Shown here piece by piece: positions 1-8,710 of a stretch of DNA of 64,000 nucleotides. Positions within the stretch are counted from its first letter, which is position 1. Each line of letters begins with the position of its first letter. The stretch lies in contig JAZQVC010000017.1 of assembly GCA_045631645.1 (NCBI GenBank), positions 1-64,000 of the forward strand, given 5' to 3'. The DNA comes from SIG459 sp045631645 (GTDB lineage: Bacteria > Bacillota > Clostridia > Oscillospirales > Oscillospiraceae). The translations under genes were made by a program, and so were the position numbers. The notes below the pieces were generated by a model. That model was not told where the DNA came from. It was given only the letters and a program-made list of their open reading frames with translations, and did no database searches.

Positions 1-179
1 CCGCTGCTGGCAAGAACCCCGTTTCCTGGAACTTCCCCACCATGCCCTCTGAGGAGTGGAAGAACATGGTCGGTTCCGCTCTGACCGCTTACGCTGCTGA
101 CCAGACCGACGCCAACTGGGAAAAGGTCGTTGAGGCATTCGTACAGGGTTGGGCAGACGAGTACGCAAAGCTCGGCTAA
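1..179 (+). CDS. Sugar ABC transporter solute-binding protein, C-terminal fragment
   Basis: The reading frame is open from base 3 and stops with TAA at 177-179, giving about 58 residues of the C-terminus of a larger protein cut by the window edge. The fragment contains NFPTMPSEEW and ends FVQGWADEYAKLG, which is the usual amphipathic end of family 1 extracellular sugar-binding proteins (the last helix often reads W..V...F..GW...Y). It lies directly upstream of two MalF/MalG-type permease genes, which supports the assignment. The mature protein would be a lipoprotein that captures an oligosaccharide outside the membrane and delivers it to the permeases. The substrate cannot be told from this fragment. 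Confidence 0.8.
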   Translation, partial: AAGKNPVSWNFPTMPSEEWKNMVGSALTAYAADQTDANWEKVVEAFVQGWADEYAKLG

Positions 180-195
180 TCCATAATGCTCTTTT

Positions 196-222
196 GAGGG
201 TGGGCCTCTGCCCACCCTCTTT
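196..222 (+). terminator. Hairpin after the binding-protein gene, leaky terminator or mRNA stabiliser
   Basis: A perfect 10-bp stem (GAGGGTGGGC / GCCCACCCTC) with a CTCT loop is followed by only three T. It sits between the binding-protein gene and the permease genes, where partial termination or 3'-end protection commonly keeps the binding protein in excess over the permeases. Confidence 0.7.
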
Positions 223-231
223 CCCATAATA

Positions 232-272
232 CCAAAAGTCAGGCGGCAGATATGCTGCCATCTGACTTTTGG
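232..272 (+). promoter_or_regulatory. Second long hairpin in the binding protein-permease gap
   Basis: An 11-bp stem (CCAAAAGTCAG / CTGACTTTTGG) is capped by an inner GGCAG/CTGCC stem. It ends 13 bases before the permease ribosome-binding site (286-294). Two stacked hairpins in one short intercistronic gap fit differential expression of the operon (inference). Confidence 0.6.
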
Positions 273-301
273 CATTAGAAACATGCGAGGAGGAGATAGC
301 T

Positions 302-1153
302 TTGATAAAAGCAATGAAAAAGTGGTGGCCTATCTTTGTGCTGCCAACATTTTGCGCCTTTATAATCGGCTTCGTTATTCCCTTTGCTGAGGGACTTTAT
401 CTGTCTTTCTGCAAATTCACAACCATCAATAAGGCAACCTGGGTGGGAATTGGAAACTATGTTGAGGTTTTCCTGGATGAGCAGTTCTGGCAGTCCCTAG
501 GCTTCACTGCATCTTTCACCGTAAGCTCCACCATTCTGATTAATGTCTGCGCCTTTGCCGTTGCGCTGGCTCTCACCAAGGGCATAAAGGGCACTAACAT
601 TTTCCGTACGGTGTATTTCATGCCCAACCTTATCGGCGGCATTGTTTTGGGTTATATCTGGAACATACTCATAAACTGTGTGCTGAGCCTTGTGGGTGCT
701 CCTCTTATTGCACTGAACACCACTGCAGGCTATTGGGGCATGATTGTCCTGATGTGCTGGCAGCAGATAGGTTATATGATGATAATTTACATTGCGGGCT
801 TGCAGTCCATCCCCAATGAGCTTATTGAGGCTTCCCGTATTGACGGCGCAACTTCTCTGCAGACCCTTTTCAAGGTGAAGATCCCCAATGTTATGCCTTC
901 TATCACCATCTGCCTCTTCCTGACTCTCACCAACTCCTTCAAGCTCTTCGACCAGAACCTGGCTCTCACCGGCGGCGACCCCAACCATGCCACCGAAATG
1001 CTGGCTCTGAATATCTATAATAACTTCTATGCACGCTCCGGTGCAGCATGGAAGGGCATAGGTCAGGCCAAGGCCGTTGTGTTCTGCATTATGGTTATAA
1101 TAATTTCCCTTATCCAGCTTAAAGCAACACGCTCCAAGGAGGTGCAGCAGTAA
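302..1153 (+). CDS. Carbohydrate ABC transporter permease, MalF/UgpA type
   Basis: An inner-membrane permease of 283 residues with six predicted hydrophobic helices. The ABC-binding EAA loop reads ELIEASRIDGATSLQTLFKV, close to the family pattern EAA...DGA...F..I..P, and is followed by IPNVMPSI. The TTG at 302 is chosen as start because GAGGAGGA at 286-293 lies a normal distance upstream; the ATG at 314 would leave too long a spacer. It would pair with the next gene to form the channel for a sugar or oligosaccharide, energised by an ATPase not seen here. The stop TAA shares its last base with the next ATG, so the two are translationally coupled. Confidence 0.9.
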   Translation: MIKAMKKWWPIFVLPTFCAFIIGFVIPFAEGLYLSFCKFTTINKATWVGIGNYVEVFLDEQFWQSLGFTASFTVSSTILINVCAFAVALALTKGIKGTNIFRTVYFMPNLIGGIVLGYIWNILINCVLSLVGAPLIALNTTAGYWGMIVLMCWQQIGYMMIIYIAGLQSIPNELIEASRIDGATSLQTLFKVKIPNVMPSITICLFLTLTNSFKLFDQNLALTGGDPNHATEMLALNIYNNFYARSGAAWKGIGQAKAVVFCIMVIIISLIQLKATRSKEVQQ

Positions 1154-1995
1154 TGTTGAAAAGACACAGTGTTGGCAATACCATTCTCTCTGTTTTCCTT
1201 GCAATCCTCTGTGCTGCATGGGTTTATCCCGTTGTGATGATTCTTCTCAACTCCCTGAAAAAGGAAAGCGCAATTTCCACCAACACCGCCTTCAAGCTTC
1301 CCGTTGCGGAAACTTTCGCAGGCTTTGAGAACTATCTCAACGCTGTTGGCTCCAAAGGCTTTGTTGAGGCATTTTTCACCAGCGTTCTCATCACCGTCAC
1401 CTCCGTTGTGGCAATTCTTCTTTTCTGCTCCATGTGCGCATGGTATATAACCCGCGTGCAGACCAGAATAACCAAGCTCATCTATTTCCTTTTCGTCTTC
1501 TCCATGGTCGTGCCTTTCCAGATGCTGATGTTCACTCTGGCAGCAACTTCCGATATGCTCAACCTGAACACCCCCTGGAACATCTGGATTATCTATCTGG
1601 GCTTCGGTGCAGGTCTGGCGGTATTTATGTTCACAGGCTTTATGAAGTCCATTCCTCTGGAGATTGAAGAAGCTGCCATGATCGATGGCTGCAGCCCCTT
1701 CAAAACCTTCTTCCACATTGTTCTCCCCATCCTGAAGCCCACCATGATATCTGTTGGCATTCTGGAAACCATGTGGGTATGGAACGACTACCTCCTGCCC
1801 TATTTGGTGCTGGACCGCAAGAGATTCACCACTGTCCCCATCCTTATCCAGTACTTCAAGGGAAGCTTCGGACGCGTTGAAATGGGTCCCATGATGGCCT
1901 GCATTATGCTCACTGTTCTGCCCATTATCATTATCTACCTGATTTGCCAGAAGCATATAATCAAGGGCGTTGTAGCAGGCGCCGTCAAGGGCTAA
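1153..1995 (+). CDS. Carbohydrate ABC transporter permease, MalG/UgpE type
   Basis: Partner permease of 280 residues. The EAA loop is EIEEAAMIDGCSPFKTFFHI followed by VLPILKPTM, a typical MalG-class cytoplasmic loop that docks with the ATPase. The N-terminal helix (about residues 12-32) and five later hydrophobic segments give the six-helix topology. The start overlaps the stop of the upstream permease by one base. A strong terminator follows, so this is the last gene of the operon. The ATPase subunit is absent, as is common in Bacillota where one shared MsmX-like ATPase serves many sugar importers (family knowledge; not shown here). Confidence 0.9.
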   Translation: MLKRHSVGNTILSVFLAILCAAWVYPVVMILLNSLKKESAISTNTAFKLPVAETFAGFENYLNAVGSKGFVEAFFTSVLITVTSVVAILLFCSMCAWYITRVQTRITKLIYFLFVFSMVVPFQMLMFTLAATSDMLNLNTPWNIWIIYLGFGAGLAVFMFTGFMKSIPLEIEEAAMIDGCSPFKTFFHIVLPILKPTMISVGILETMWVWNDYLLPYLVLDRKRFTTVPILIQYFKGSFGRVEMGPMMACIMLTVLPIIIIYLICQKHIIKGVVAGAVKG

Positions 1996-2015
1996 GCCCT
2001 GTGTTTGAAAACTCC

Positions 2016-2049
2016 AAAAATCCTCCGTCACTGTACGGAGGATTTTTTT
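2016..2049 (+). terminator. Rho-independent terminator of the sugar ABC operon
   Basis: Stem AAAAATCCTCCGT / ACGGAGGATTTTT with a six-base loop and a T-run ending at 2049. Confidence 0.9.
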
Positions 2050-2110
2050 ATCGACTAATTGAGATTAACTTGCTATAATACCTTTATAATTTCCGAAAGG
2101 AGGCGAAGCT

Positions 2111-4720
2111 ATGGCCGCAAAAGAGAATAAAGTCCCCTGCGCGATTGCAATGCTTGCTCATGTGGACGCCGGAAAAACCACCCTCAGCGAGGCCGTGCTT
2201 TACTCCGCGGGAAAAATAAAAAGCCCAGGAAGGGTTGACCACGGCAACACAGCCATGGATACCCATGCCCTTGAACGGGAAAGGGGAATAACAATATTCT
2301 CCAGCCAGTCCTCCTTCTGCCGCGGCGACAGAGAGTTTTTCCTTTTGGATACTCCGGGACATGTGGATTTCTCTGCTGAAATGGAGAGAACTCTGCAGGT
2401 GCTGGACTGCGCTGTGCTTGTAATAAGCGGTACAGACGGAGTGCAGGCTCATACGGAAACTCTTTGGAGACTTATACGCAGCTATGCTCTGCCCTGTTTC
2501 ATCTTCGTCACAAAGATGGATCTTGCGGGAGCAAAGCGCAGTGCCGTTATGGATGATCTTCGTACCCATCTCGGGGATAAGTGCATGGACTTCACCGTGC
2601 TGCCCGATGGGGAAGAGCTTGCAATGTGCAGCGAAGCGCTCCTTGAAAAATATATGGAAAGCGGCGAAGTAACGGAGGAGGACATAAGAGAGCTCGTTTC
2701 CTCCGCCGCTCTTGTGCCCTGCTTTTTTGGCTCAGGTCTGCGCCATAGCGGCATTGAGGAATTTTTGAATGCCCTTGAAAAATATGCGCCACGCAAAAGC
2801 TATGGCAGCGAGTTTGGGGCGAGAGTTTTTAAGATAAGCCGCGACGGGCAGGGCAACCGCATAAGCTTCCTGAAGGTCACGGGAGGAGAGCTGAAAGTGC
2901 GAAGTTCTCTCCGTTATCGGGTCAAGGGCGAGGAAATCGAAGAGAAGATAAACCAGATTCGTCTTTACTCGGGAGCTAAATATGAAAGCTGCGACAGCGT
3001 GGCTGCAGGCGGAGTCTGCGCTGTGCTGGGTCTGAGTAAAAGCTTCCCGGGAATGGGTCTGGGAGCGGAAACGGGCGAGGTGCAGCCCCTTCTCACCCCT
3101 GTGCTCAGCTATCAGCTTCGTTTAAGTTCGGGCACTGACCCCATGCTTGCCCTTCCGAAGCTGAAGCAGCTGGAGGAGGAAGACCCTCTTCTGCGCCTGC
3201 GTTGGGATAGCCGCAACAGAGAAATTTATGTTGAGCTCATGGGCGAGATGCAGACGGAGATACTGAAGAGTCTGATTCTTGAGCGTTTCGATATGGCGGT
3301 GGAACTTTCCGAAGGCCGCATTATGTATAAAGAGACCATTGCCTCTCCCGTGGAAGGCGTAGGTCATTTTGAACCTCTGCGCCACTATGCCGAGTGCCAT
3401 CTGGCTCTTGAGCCTTTGCCCGAGGGAAGCGGACTGCAGTTTGCCTCCGCCTGCCATCAGGATGTGCTGGATGTTAATTGGCAAAGGCTTATCCTCACCC
3501 ATCTTGAGGAAAAGCAGCATCTGGGCGTGCTGACCGGCTCTCCCATAACGGATATGAAAATAACCCTCATTGCAGGACGTGCCCACCTCAAGCATACCGA
3601 GGGCGGCGACTTCCGTCAGGCAACTTACCGCGCTGTTCGTCAGGGACTTATGAGCGCAGAAAGCGTTCTTCTGGAGCCTTGGTATGCCTTTAGAATTGAG
3701 CTGCCTGCTGCACATATAGGCAGAGCCATAAGCGATGTCCGTGCCATGCACGGCAGCTTTGAATCCCCCACTGACAGCGGAGAGATGATGGTGCTGGAGG
3801 GCAGCGCCCCTGTTGCCACCATAAGAGGCTATGCCGCAACTCTTGCAGCCTATACAGGCGGTCGCGGCAGACTTTCCTGCCGTTTGGAGGGCTATAAGCC
3901 CTGCCATAACAGCGCGGAGGTCATTGAGCAAATAGGTTATGAGCCTGAGGCCGACACGGAAAACACCCCCGACTCTGTCTTCTGCGCCCACGGCGCCGGA
4001 TTCAATGTGAAGTGGAACGAAGTGCGCGAGCATATGCACATCGATACGGGCTTTGGCAAAGCGGAAGCTCAGGCGGAGGTTCGCCCCAGAGTGAATATGC
4101 GCAATCTGAGCATAGACGATAAGGAACTGGAGGCCATTATGGTTCGCGAGTTCGGACCCATCCGCCGCCCCCAGTATTCCGCTGCGAAAAACAGCGGCAG
4201 CAGCTCGGCGCCCAAAGGGGAAAGCACCGTTAAGAAAAAGGAATTTCTCATCGTGGACGGATATAATGTCATCCACGGCTGGGAGGATTTGAAGGCCTTG
4301 GCCGAGGACGATCTGGACACCGCACGCCACCGCCTTATGGATATACTTTCCAACTATCGCGGCTTCACAGGCGGAGAGCTTGTGCTGGTCTTCGATGCCT
4401 ATAAAATCCGCGGCAACCCCGGCAGCAAGTTTGATTACCACAGCATTCATGTGGTGTATACTGCCGACGGAGAAACTGCCGATGCATATATCGAAAAGCT
4501 GGCTCATGACATAGGCAAAAACTACTCCGTGAGAGTTGTTACCTCCGATAACCTCATCCGCGTTTCCGCCATGCGCAGCGGCGTGCTGCGCACATCCGTC
4601 TCTGAGTTTGAAAACGAGGTGGATTGGGTGTATATGCAGATAAGCGAGGTTATGAAAAAGAGCGGCGTTAAAAGCCATCTCAGCTCCATCAATTTTGAAG
4701 GGGGCGGCAACAGTGTCTGA
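2111..4720 (+). CDS. TetM/EF-G-like translational GTPase fused to a C-terminal NYN (YacP/Rae1-like) nuclease domain
   Basis: An 869-residue two-part protein. Residues 1 to about 690 are a ribosomal-protection-type GTPase: P-loop AHVDAGKTT (16-24), switch I RGITI (58-62), DTPGH (80-84), and a G4 motif that reads TKMD (134-137) instead of NKxD; EF-G-like domains II, III, IV and V follow. After a short Ser-rich linker, KKKEFLIVDGYNVIHGW (about 707-723) opens a NYN/PIN-like domain with FDAYK, DAYIEKLA and VVTSDN, the layout of YacP/Rae1, the ribosome A-site endoribonuclease of Bacillus. In TetM a Ser-Pro-Val loop at the tip of domain IV pushes on the drug site; the matching place here is KHTEGGDFR, so tetracycline resistance is doubtful. 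AAAGGAGG precedes the ATG. The gene overlaps the next one. A role in rescuing or clearing stalled ribosomes is inferred. Confidence 0.85.
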   Translation: MAAKENKVPCAIAMLAHVDAGKTTLSEAVLYSAGKIKSPGRVDHGNTAMDTHALERERGITIFSSQSSFCRGDREFFLLDTPGHVDFSAEMERTLQVLDCAVLVISGTDGVQAHTETLWRLIRSYALPCFIFVTKMDLAGAKRSAVMDDLRTHLGDKCMDFTVLPDGEELAMCSEALLEKYMESGEVTEEDIRELVSSAALVPCFFGSGLRHSGIEEFLNALEKYAPRKSYGSEFGARVFKISRDGQGNRISFLKVTGGELKVRSSLRYRVKGEEIEEKINQIRLYSGAKYESCDSVAAGGVCAVLGLSKSFPGMGLGAETGEVQPLLTPVLSYQLRLSSGTDPMLALPKLKQLEEEDPLLRLRWDSRNREIYVELMGEMQTEILKSLILERFDMAVELSEGRIMYKETIASPVEGVGHFEPLRHYAECHLALEPLPEGSGLQFASACHQDVLDVNWQRLILTHLEEKQHLGVLTGSPITDMKITLIAGRAHLKHTEGGDFRQATYRAVRQGLMSAESVLLEPWYAFRIELPAAHIGRAISDVRAMHGSFESPTDSGEMMVLEGSAPVATIRGYAATLAAYTGGRGRLSCRLEGYKPCHNSAEVIEQIGYEPEADTENTPDSVFCAHGAGFNVKWNEVREHMHIDTGFGKAEAQAEVRPRVNMRNLSIDDKELEAIMVREFGPIRRPQYSAAKNSGSSSAPKGESTVKKKEFLIVDGYNVIHGWEDLKALAEDDLDTARHRLMDILSNYRGFTGGELVLVFDAYKIRGNPGSKFDYHSIHVVYTADGETADAYIEKLAHDIGKNYSVRVVTSDNLIRVSAMRSGVLRTSVSEFENEVDWVYMQISEVMKKSGVKSHLSSINFEGGGNSV

Positions 4721-5459
4721 TGAGCTTATTAAGCGAGCGGAAGATTTGCGCGAGCGCTGCGAGCGAAGCTGCAGCCTAACAAACAGCTTCTTTCTCACCC
4801 CCGCAGAGCAATATGCCCTCTCAAAATGGGCTTCCCGCGCCGCCGATTGTAAAATGATTTTGCGCGGCGGAATCGAGGACAGCGAGAGAAATGTTGCGTT
4901 TTTCCTGCCGTTTTATATGGAGGAAGAGGAGTTTGACGAGAGCGAATATATCCGCTGCATAAAGATCAGCGCAGGCTTTGGTCAGCCCGGACATCGGGAC
5001 TATATGGGCGCCGTTCTGGGATTGGGAATTAAGCGCGAGTGGCTTGGAGATATTCTCGTCAACGAAGGCACGGCATACATCTTTTGCCTGAATACCGTGG
5101 CGGAGCATCTGCTTGCAAGTCTCGATAAGGTTGGGCGCTATGGAGTCAAAACCAAGGAGATTCCCCTTTCCGAAGCTCCCGTGCCCAAAAGAGAGGTTAA
5201 GGAAGTCACCTTTTCCGTCATGAGCCTCCGTCTTGATGCGGTGGCTGCAGGCATGTTTAATCTCAGCCGCACATCCGCGGCGGCAATGATAAGCGCAGGT
5301 GAACTGAGCCTTAACTATAGCGAATGCCTCAAATGCGATGCCCAAGTTCAGCCGGGAGATATCATCTCCCTCCGTGGACATGGCAAGGGCAGCCTTGTCT
5401 CCCTCGGCGGACAAAGCCGAAAAGGCAGAACATTTGTGACCGCGGAAATAAGAAAATAA
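4713..5459 (+). CDS. ylmH: YlmH-like S4 RNA-binding protein
   Basis: A 248-residue protein of the YlmH family: an N-terminal helical region, a central YlmH domain (GFGQPGHRDYMGAVLGLGI, about 85-105) and a C-terminal S4 RNA-binding domain beginning at SLRLDAVAAGMFNLSRT. The GTG at 4713 is preferred because GAAGGGGG at 4698-4705 is well spaced; it overlaps the end of the upstream GTPase gene by eight bases. YlmH is usually linked to cell-division genes, but in Bacillus it has been reported to act with 50S subunits in ribosome-associated quality control, like RqcP. Its coupling to a GTPase-nuclease fusion therefore suggests a ribosome-rescue unit (inference). A terminator follows immediately. 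Confidence 0.85.
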   Translation: MSDELIKRAEDLRERCERSCSLTNSFFLTPAEQYALSKWASRAADCKMILRGGIEDSERNVAFFLPFYMEEEEFDESEYIRCIKISAGFGQPGHRDYMGAVLGLGIKREWLGDILVNEGTAYIFCLNTVAEHLLASLDKVGRYGVKTKEIPLSEAPVPKREVKEVTFSVMSLRLDAVAAGMFNLSRTSAAAMISAGELSLNYSECLKCDAQVQPGDIISLRGHGKGSLVSLGGQSRKGRTFVTAEIRK

Positions 5460-5460
5460 A

Positions 5461-5490
5461 AACACGGACTCTGTTTGAGTCCGTGTTTTT
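5461..5490. terminator. Bidirectional terminator between ylmH and the FAD-dehydrogenase gene
   Basis: Stem AACACGGACTC / GAGTCCGTGTT with loop TGTTT, a T-run on the + side and an A-run on the other, lying between two convergent genes. Confidence 0.9.
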
Positions 5491-5492
5491 TG

Positions 5493-7058
5493 TTATTTCA
5501 CATATTCTTCGGGGAAGAGGTTTCCTGCGCCGAGGATGCATTCGCTGTCAAAGCAGCGCTTAACCGCGGCCATTTCGCGGACACCCTTCTCGCCGTAGAG
5601 AATGGGGAGGAATGCGGCCTTGTTCTTGCCTGTGCCGTGTTCGGCGCTGACTGTGCCGCCCATTACTACAACTTCCTTTGCCCAATCCATAAACATTGCC
5701 TTGCCTGCTGCCATGTCAGCGGCCTCGCGGGGGAGCACATTCACGTGGACATGGTTGTTGCCGATGTGACCCCAGATTGCAAACTGGAAGCCCTTTGCGG
5801 CAAGGTCGGCGCGGTACATTGCGAAAACATCACGGAGATGGGCGTCGGGAACTGCCATATCGCTGCCCACCTTGGCAATGGCCTTGTCGCTGCGCTTGCG
5901 CAGGGCAATGAGAGCGTTTACGCTTTCGGGCACCTTGTGGCGCAGAACAAGAAGCCTCTCTCTGTCGGGGAGAGAGTGAGCTGCCCATGTGTTGGCGCAA
6001 TCTTCTCCAACAGCATCCATGCTCTCTCCAACGAAGCTTATGGCCTTTCTTGCCACAGCCTCGTCTTCGGCATGGATTTCAACATATATCATGCACTTGT
6101 AGCCCTCAGGCACGGGGCAGCCTCCGTCATCATAGGCGCGGAGAATATCCAGCGCGTTGCAGTCGAAATATTCGATGGCGGCAAGTTCGGCGCATCGGGG
6201 GCGGATAGTCTCAACAAAATCGAGAGCGGCGCTCTCTTTTTTAAAGAAGCAGTTGATGCCCCAGATAACCTTGGGCGCAGGGATAAGACGAAGCTCCAGC
6301 TCCGTTATAACGCCCAGAGTGCCGTCGGATCCGATAAACAAATCCAGCATATCCATATTGTCATCGGCATAGTAGCCGCTGGCATTTTTGCATTTGGGCA
6401 TGGTGTAAGAGGGCAGACTGCCTTTTATCTCCCGTCCGCCAAGGGTGCTGAGGGAGAAATCTCTGCCATGGGCAAAAACCTCGCCTCTGCGAAGAGCGAT
6501 AATATCGCCGTCGGCAAGAGCAATGCGAAGACCGTTTATATAGGGGCGGGTGGCGCCGTAATGATAGGTCTTTGCGCCGGAGGAGTTGCAGGCGCACATG
6601 CCGCCGATGGAAGCGCTGGTTTCGGTGGGGTCGGGAGGGAAATACTGCTTAGGCATTTTGCGGAAAAGAGCGTAGGCGGCACGGGATTCCTCATCCCAGC
6701 CTGAGGACTTGAATTCTCCGCTTGTGAGCATCTGGCGCAGCACTCCGAGACTGAGACCGGGCTGCACCCGAAGATAAACGATGCCGTCTTCAATGCGCAT
6801 ACCGGTAACCTTATCCATGCGGTCAAGGCTCATAATGTGTCCGCCGGATGGCACGCAGGCAACAGTGAGTCCCGTGCGGTTGCCCTGAACGGTCACCTTC
6901 TCGCCCTTTGCGCTATGGTGGCGGAGAAGGGCGCATATTTCTTCCTCGGAAGTGGGGAAGGAAATGCTGTCGGCATAGCCCACGGTTTTGGTCTCATCGT
7001 GGAGATAGTCGCGAAATTGTTCGCTCATGGGAAGAATGAGCTTTTCGATCTTGGTCAT
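5493..7058 (-). CDS. FAD-linked 2-hydroxyacid dehydrogenase (GlcD/DLD family)
   Basis: A 521-residue flavoprotein of the vanillyl-alcohol oxidase superfamily. The FAD-binding domain shows GNRTGLT (about 60-66), the pyrophosphate-binding SASIGGMCACNSSGAKT (about 148-165) and GSDGTLGVIT. The C-terminal FAD-oxidase domain carries IWGHIGNNHVHVN and ends in EHGTGK, the latter typical of D-lactate, glycolate and 2-hydroxyglutarate dehydrogenases. It would oxidise a D-2-hydroxyacid to the 2-oxoacid. No electron-transfer flavoprotein or Fe-S partner lies nearby, so the acceptor and exact substrate stay open. The start ATG at 7058 has GGGAAGTGA upstream, and a promoter lies at 7090-7118. Confidence 0.85.
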   Translation of the reverse strand: MTKIEKLILPMSEQFRDYLHDETKTVGYADSISFPTSEEEICALLRHHSAKGEKVTVQGNRTGLTVACVPSGGHIMSLDRMDKVTGMRIEDGIVYLRVQPGLSLGVLRQMLTSGEFKSSGWDEESRAAYALFRKMPKQYFPPDPTETSASIGGMCACNSSGAKTYHYGATRPYINGLRIALADGDIIALRRGEVFAHGRDFSLSTLGGREIKGSLPSYTMPKCKNASGYYADDNMDMLDLFIGSDGTLGVITELELRLIPAPKVIWGINCFFKKESAALDFVETIRPRCAELAAIEYFDCNALDILRAYDDGGCPVPEGYKCMIYVEIHAEDEAVARKAISFVGESMDAVGEDCANTWAAHSLPDRERLLVLRHKVPESVNALIALRKRSDKAIAKVGSDMAVPDAHLRDVFAMYRADLAAKGFQFAIWGHIGNNHVHVNVLPREAADMAAGKAMFMDWAKEVVVMGGTVSAEHGTGKNKAAFLPILYGEKGVREMAAVKRCFDSECILGAGNLFPEEYVK

Positions 7059-7089
7059 AAAATCACTTCCCGAATAAAATAATGCTTTG

Positions 7090-7118
7090 ATTATAGCACC
7101 TTGCAGGCAAAGTGTCTA
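7090..7118 (-). promoter_or_regulatory. Sigma-A-type promoter of the FAD-dehydrogenase gene
   Basis: On the minus strand TAGACA (7118-7113), a 17-base spacer and TATAAT (7095-7090) lie about 30 bases before the start codon. Confidence 0.8.
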
Positions 7119-7129
7119 TTGTTGCTATT

Positions 7130-7158
7130 AAAAAATCGGAGCCGAAGCTCCGATTTTT
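7130..7158 (-). terminator. Terminator of the symporter gene
   Basis: Stem AAAAAATCGGAGC / GCTCCGATTTTTT with a CGAA loop, just beyond the stop of the minus-strand symporter gene. Confidence 0.9.
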
Positions 7159-7184
7159 TATCTTATGTAATTTACAAATAACTT

Positions 7185-8432
7185 TTATGCCTTTGCTTCT
7201 GCAGCAGCCTTCTTGGCAGCCTTTTTGTCCTCGATGCGGGACATCCAGAGAGCGGCGGTAGCATCGCCGGTGATGTTGAGAGCGGTACGGCCCATGTCGA
7301 AGATCTTGTCGACACCGGCAACGATTGCGATACCTTCAACGGGAATGCCGATGGAGGTGAGAACCATAGCCAGCATGATCATACCTGCGCCGGATACACC
7401 TGCGGTACCGATGGAAGCGAGGGTTGCGGTGAGAACGATCATAGCCATATCGCCGACAGAGAGGTCAACGCCGTAGCAGCAGGCGATGAAGACGGAAGTA
7501 ACTGCCTGATAGATTGCGCTACCGTCCATGTTGATGGTGGCGCCGAGGGGCAGAACGAAGGAGCTGATTTCAGGCTTTGCACCAAGCTTGGTTACGCACT
7601 CGTTGGTGAGGGGCAGAGTTGCGTTGGAAGAAGTGGTGGTGAAAGCGCAGATCATAGCGGGAGCCATGCCCTTGAAGAACTTGATGGGGCTCATGCCGCT
7701 GAGGCAACGGACGGAGAGACCGTAAACAACGATGAGATGGATGATGTAGCTGATATAAGCGACAGCGATGATGAGGAAGAGCTTGCCGACGATTTTGGGG
7801 CCGTTGGCAGCAACAACGTCAGTCATGAGGCAGAATACGCCGATGGGGGTGATCTTGATGATCATCATCATGATCTTGAGAACAACGGAGTTGACGCTCT
7901 TGATAGCGCGGCCAACCATGCTGCCTTCAGCACCTGCAGCCAGAACACCTGCGCCGATGAGAAGGGAGATGACGATAACGGGCAGCATGTCGGTGGAGAC
8001 CATGGGCTGGAGGAAGTTGGAGGGGAAGATGTTTACGATAACATCCATAACGGAGGGGCTTTCCTTGGCTGCATACTCAAGAGACTCGAGAGATGCATTG
8101 TCGAGAGCGGGGAAGAAGCCCTTGAAAATGTTGACGACTACGAGACCGATAACAATTGCGATAGCGGTGGTGAGCATGTAGTAAATAAAGGTCTTGACGC
8201 CGACACTGCCGACGCGTCTGAGATCTTTCAGGTTGATTACGCCGTCAGCAATGGAGAAGATAACGACGGGAACAACAAGGCACTTGAGGAGGTTGATATA
8301 GATGGTACCGATGGGCTTGATCCAGTTTGCGGTGAAAGCGGGGTTCTTCAGGAAGCAAAGACCAACAAGAATACCGGCGAACATGCCGATAAATATCCAT
8401 GCAGGAAGACTAAGTTTCTTTTTTTCTTTCAT
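7185..8432 (-). CDS. Dicarboxylate/amino acid:cation symporter (DAACS family)
   Basis: A 415-residue membrane protein of the GltP/DctA/SstT family, symporters of glutamate, aspartate, serine or C4-dicarboxylates with Na+ or H+. Visible family signatures are the hairpin-1 serine-rich stretch FTTTSSNATLPLT (about 275), the TM7 motif NMDGSAIYQ (about 307) and the TM8 segment with DKIFDMGRTALNITGDA near the C-terminus. The NMDG motif matches the sodium/substrate site of GltPh-like proteins. ATG 8432 is chosen over the in-frame GTG at 8441 because GGAG on the minus strand is spaced eight bases before it. The C-terminus is Ala/Lys-rich. The gene stands alone between its own promoter and terminator. 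Confidence 0.9.
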   Translation of the reverse strand: MKEKKKLSLPAWIFIGMFAGILVGLCFLKNPAFTANWIKPIGTIYINLLKCLVVPVVIFSIADGVINLKDLRRVGSVGVKTFIYYMLTTAIAIVIGLVVVNIFKGFFPALDNASLESLEYAAKESPSVMDVIVNIFPSNFLQPMVSTDMLPVIVISLLIGAGVLAAGAEGSMVGRAIKSVNSVVLKIMMMIIKITPIGVFCLMTDVVAANGPKIVGKLFLIIAVAYISYIIHLIVVYGLSVRCLSGMSPIKFFKGMAPAMICAFTTTSSNATLPLTNECVTKLGAKPEISSFVLPLGATINMDGSAIYQAVTSVFIACCYGVDLSVGDMAMIVLTATLASIGTAGVSGAGMIMLAMVLTSIGIPVEGIAIVAGVDKIFDMGRTALNITGDATAALWMSRIEDKKAAKKAAAEAKA

Positions 8433-8466
8433 TAATAACACTCCAGTTCCTAATTAATGTGAGTTC

Positions 8467-8495
8467 ATGATAGCACATGCTTTTTGCTTTGTAAA
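8467..8495 (-). promoter_or_regulatory. Extended -10 promoter of the symporter gene
   Basis: Minus-strand TTTACA (8495-8490), 17-base spacer ending in TGC, and TATCAT (8472-8467). Confidence 0.8.
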
Positions 8496-8643
8496 GAGAA
8501 AAATGAATTTTTTACAATGTTAAATTTCAAATTAACGGCCTTTTCATGGGGGTTGCGCGTCAAAATGCAATTTTTTATGCAAAATTAATTGAACGCGTTA
8601 AAGAATGAAAGAATTTCTTGCATAAATAGTTAAGAAAGCGGGA

Positions 8644-8672
8644 TTGCCTTGCATAGGAAAAGGGGATATAAT
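8644..8672 (+). promoter_or_regulatory. Promoter of rlmA
   Basis: TTGCCT (8644-8649), a 17-base spacer and TATAAT (8667-8672), placing the transcript start about 30 bases before the gene. Confidence 0.8.
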
Positions 8673-8710
8673 AAGCGCAAGATGATTTTGTAATAATGGG
8701 TGGGTCTGAT

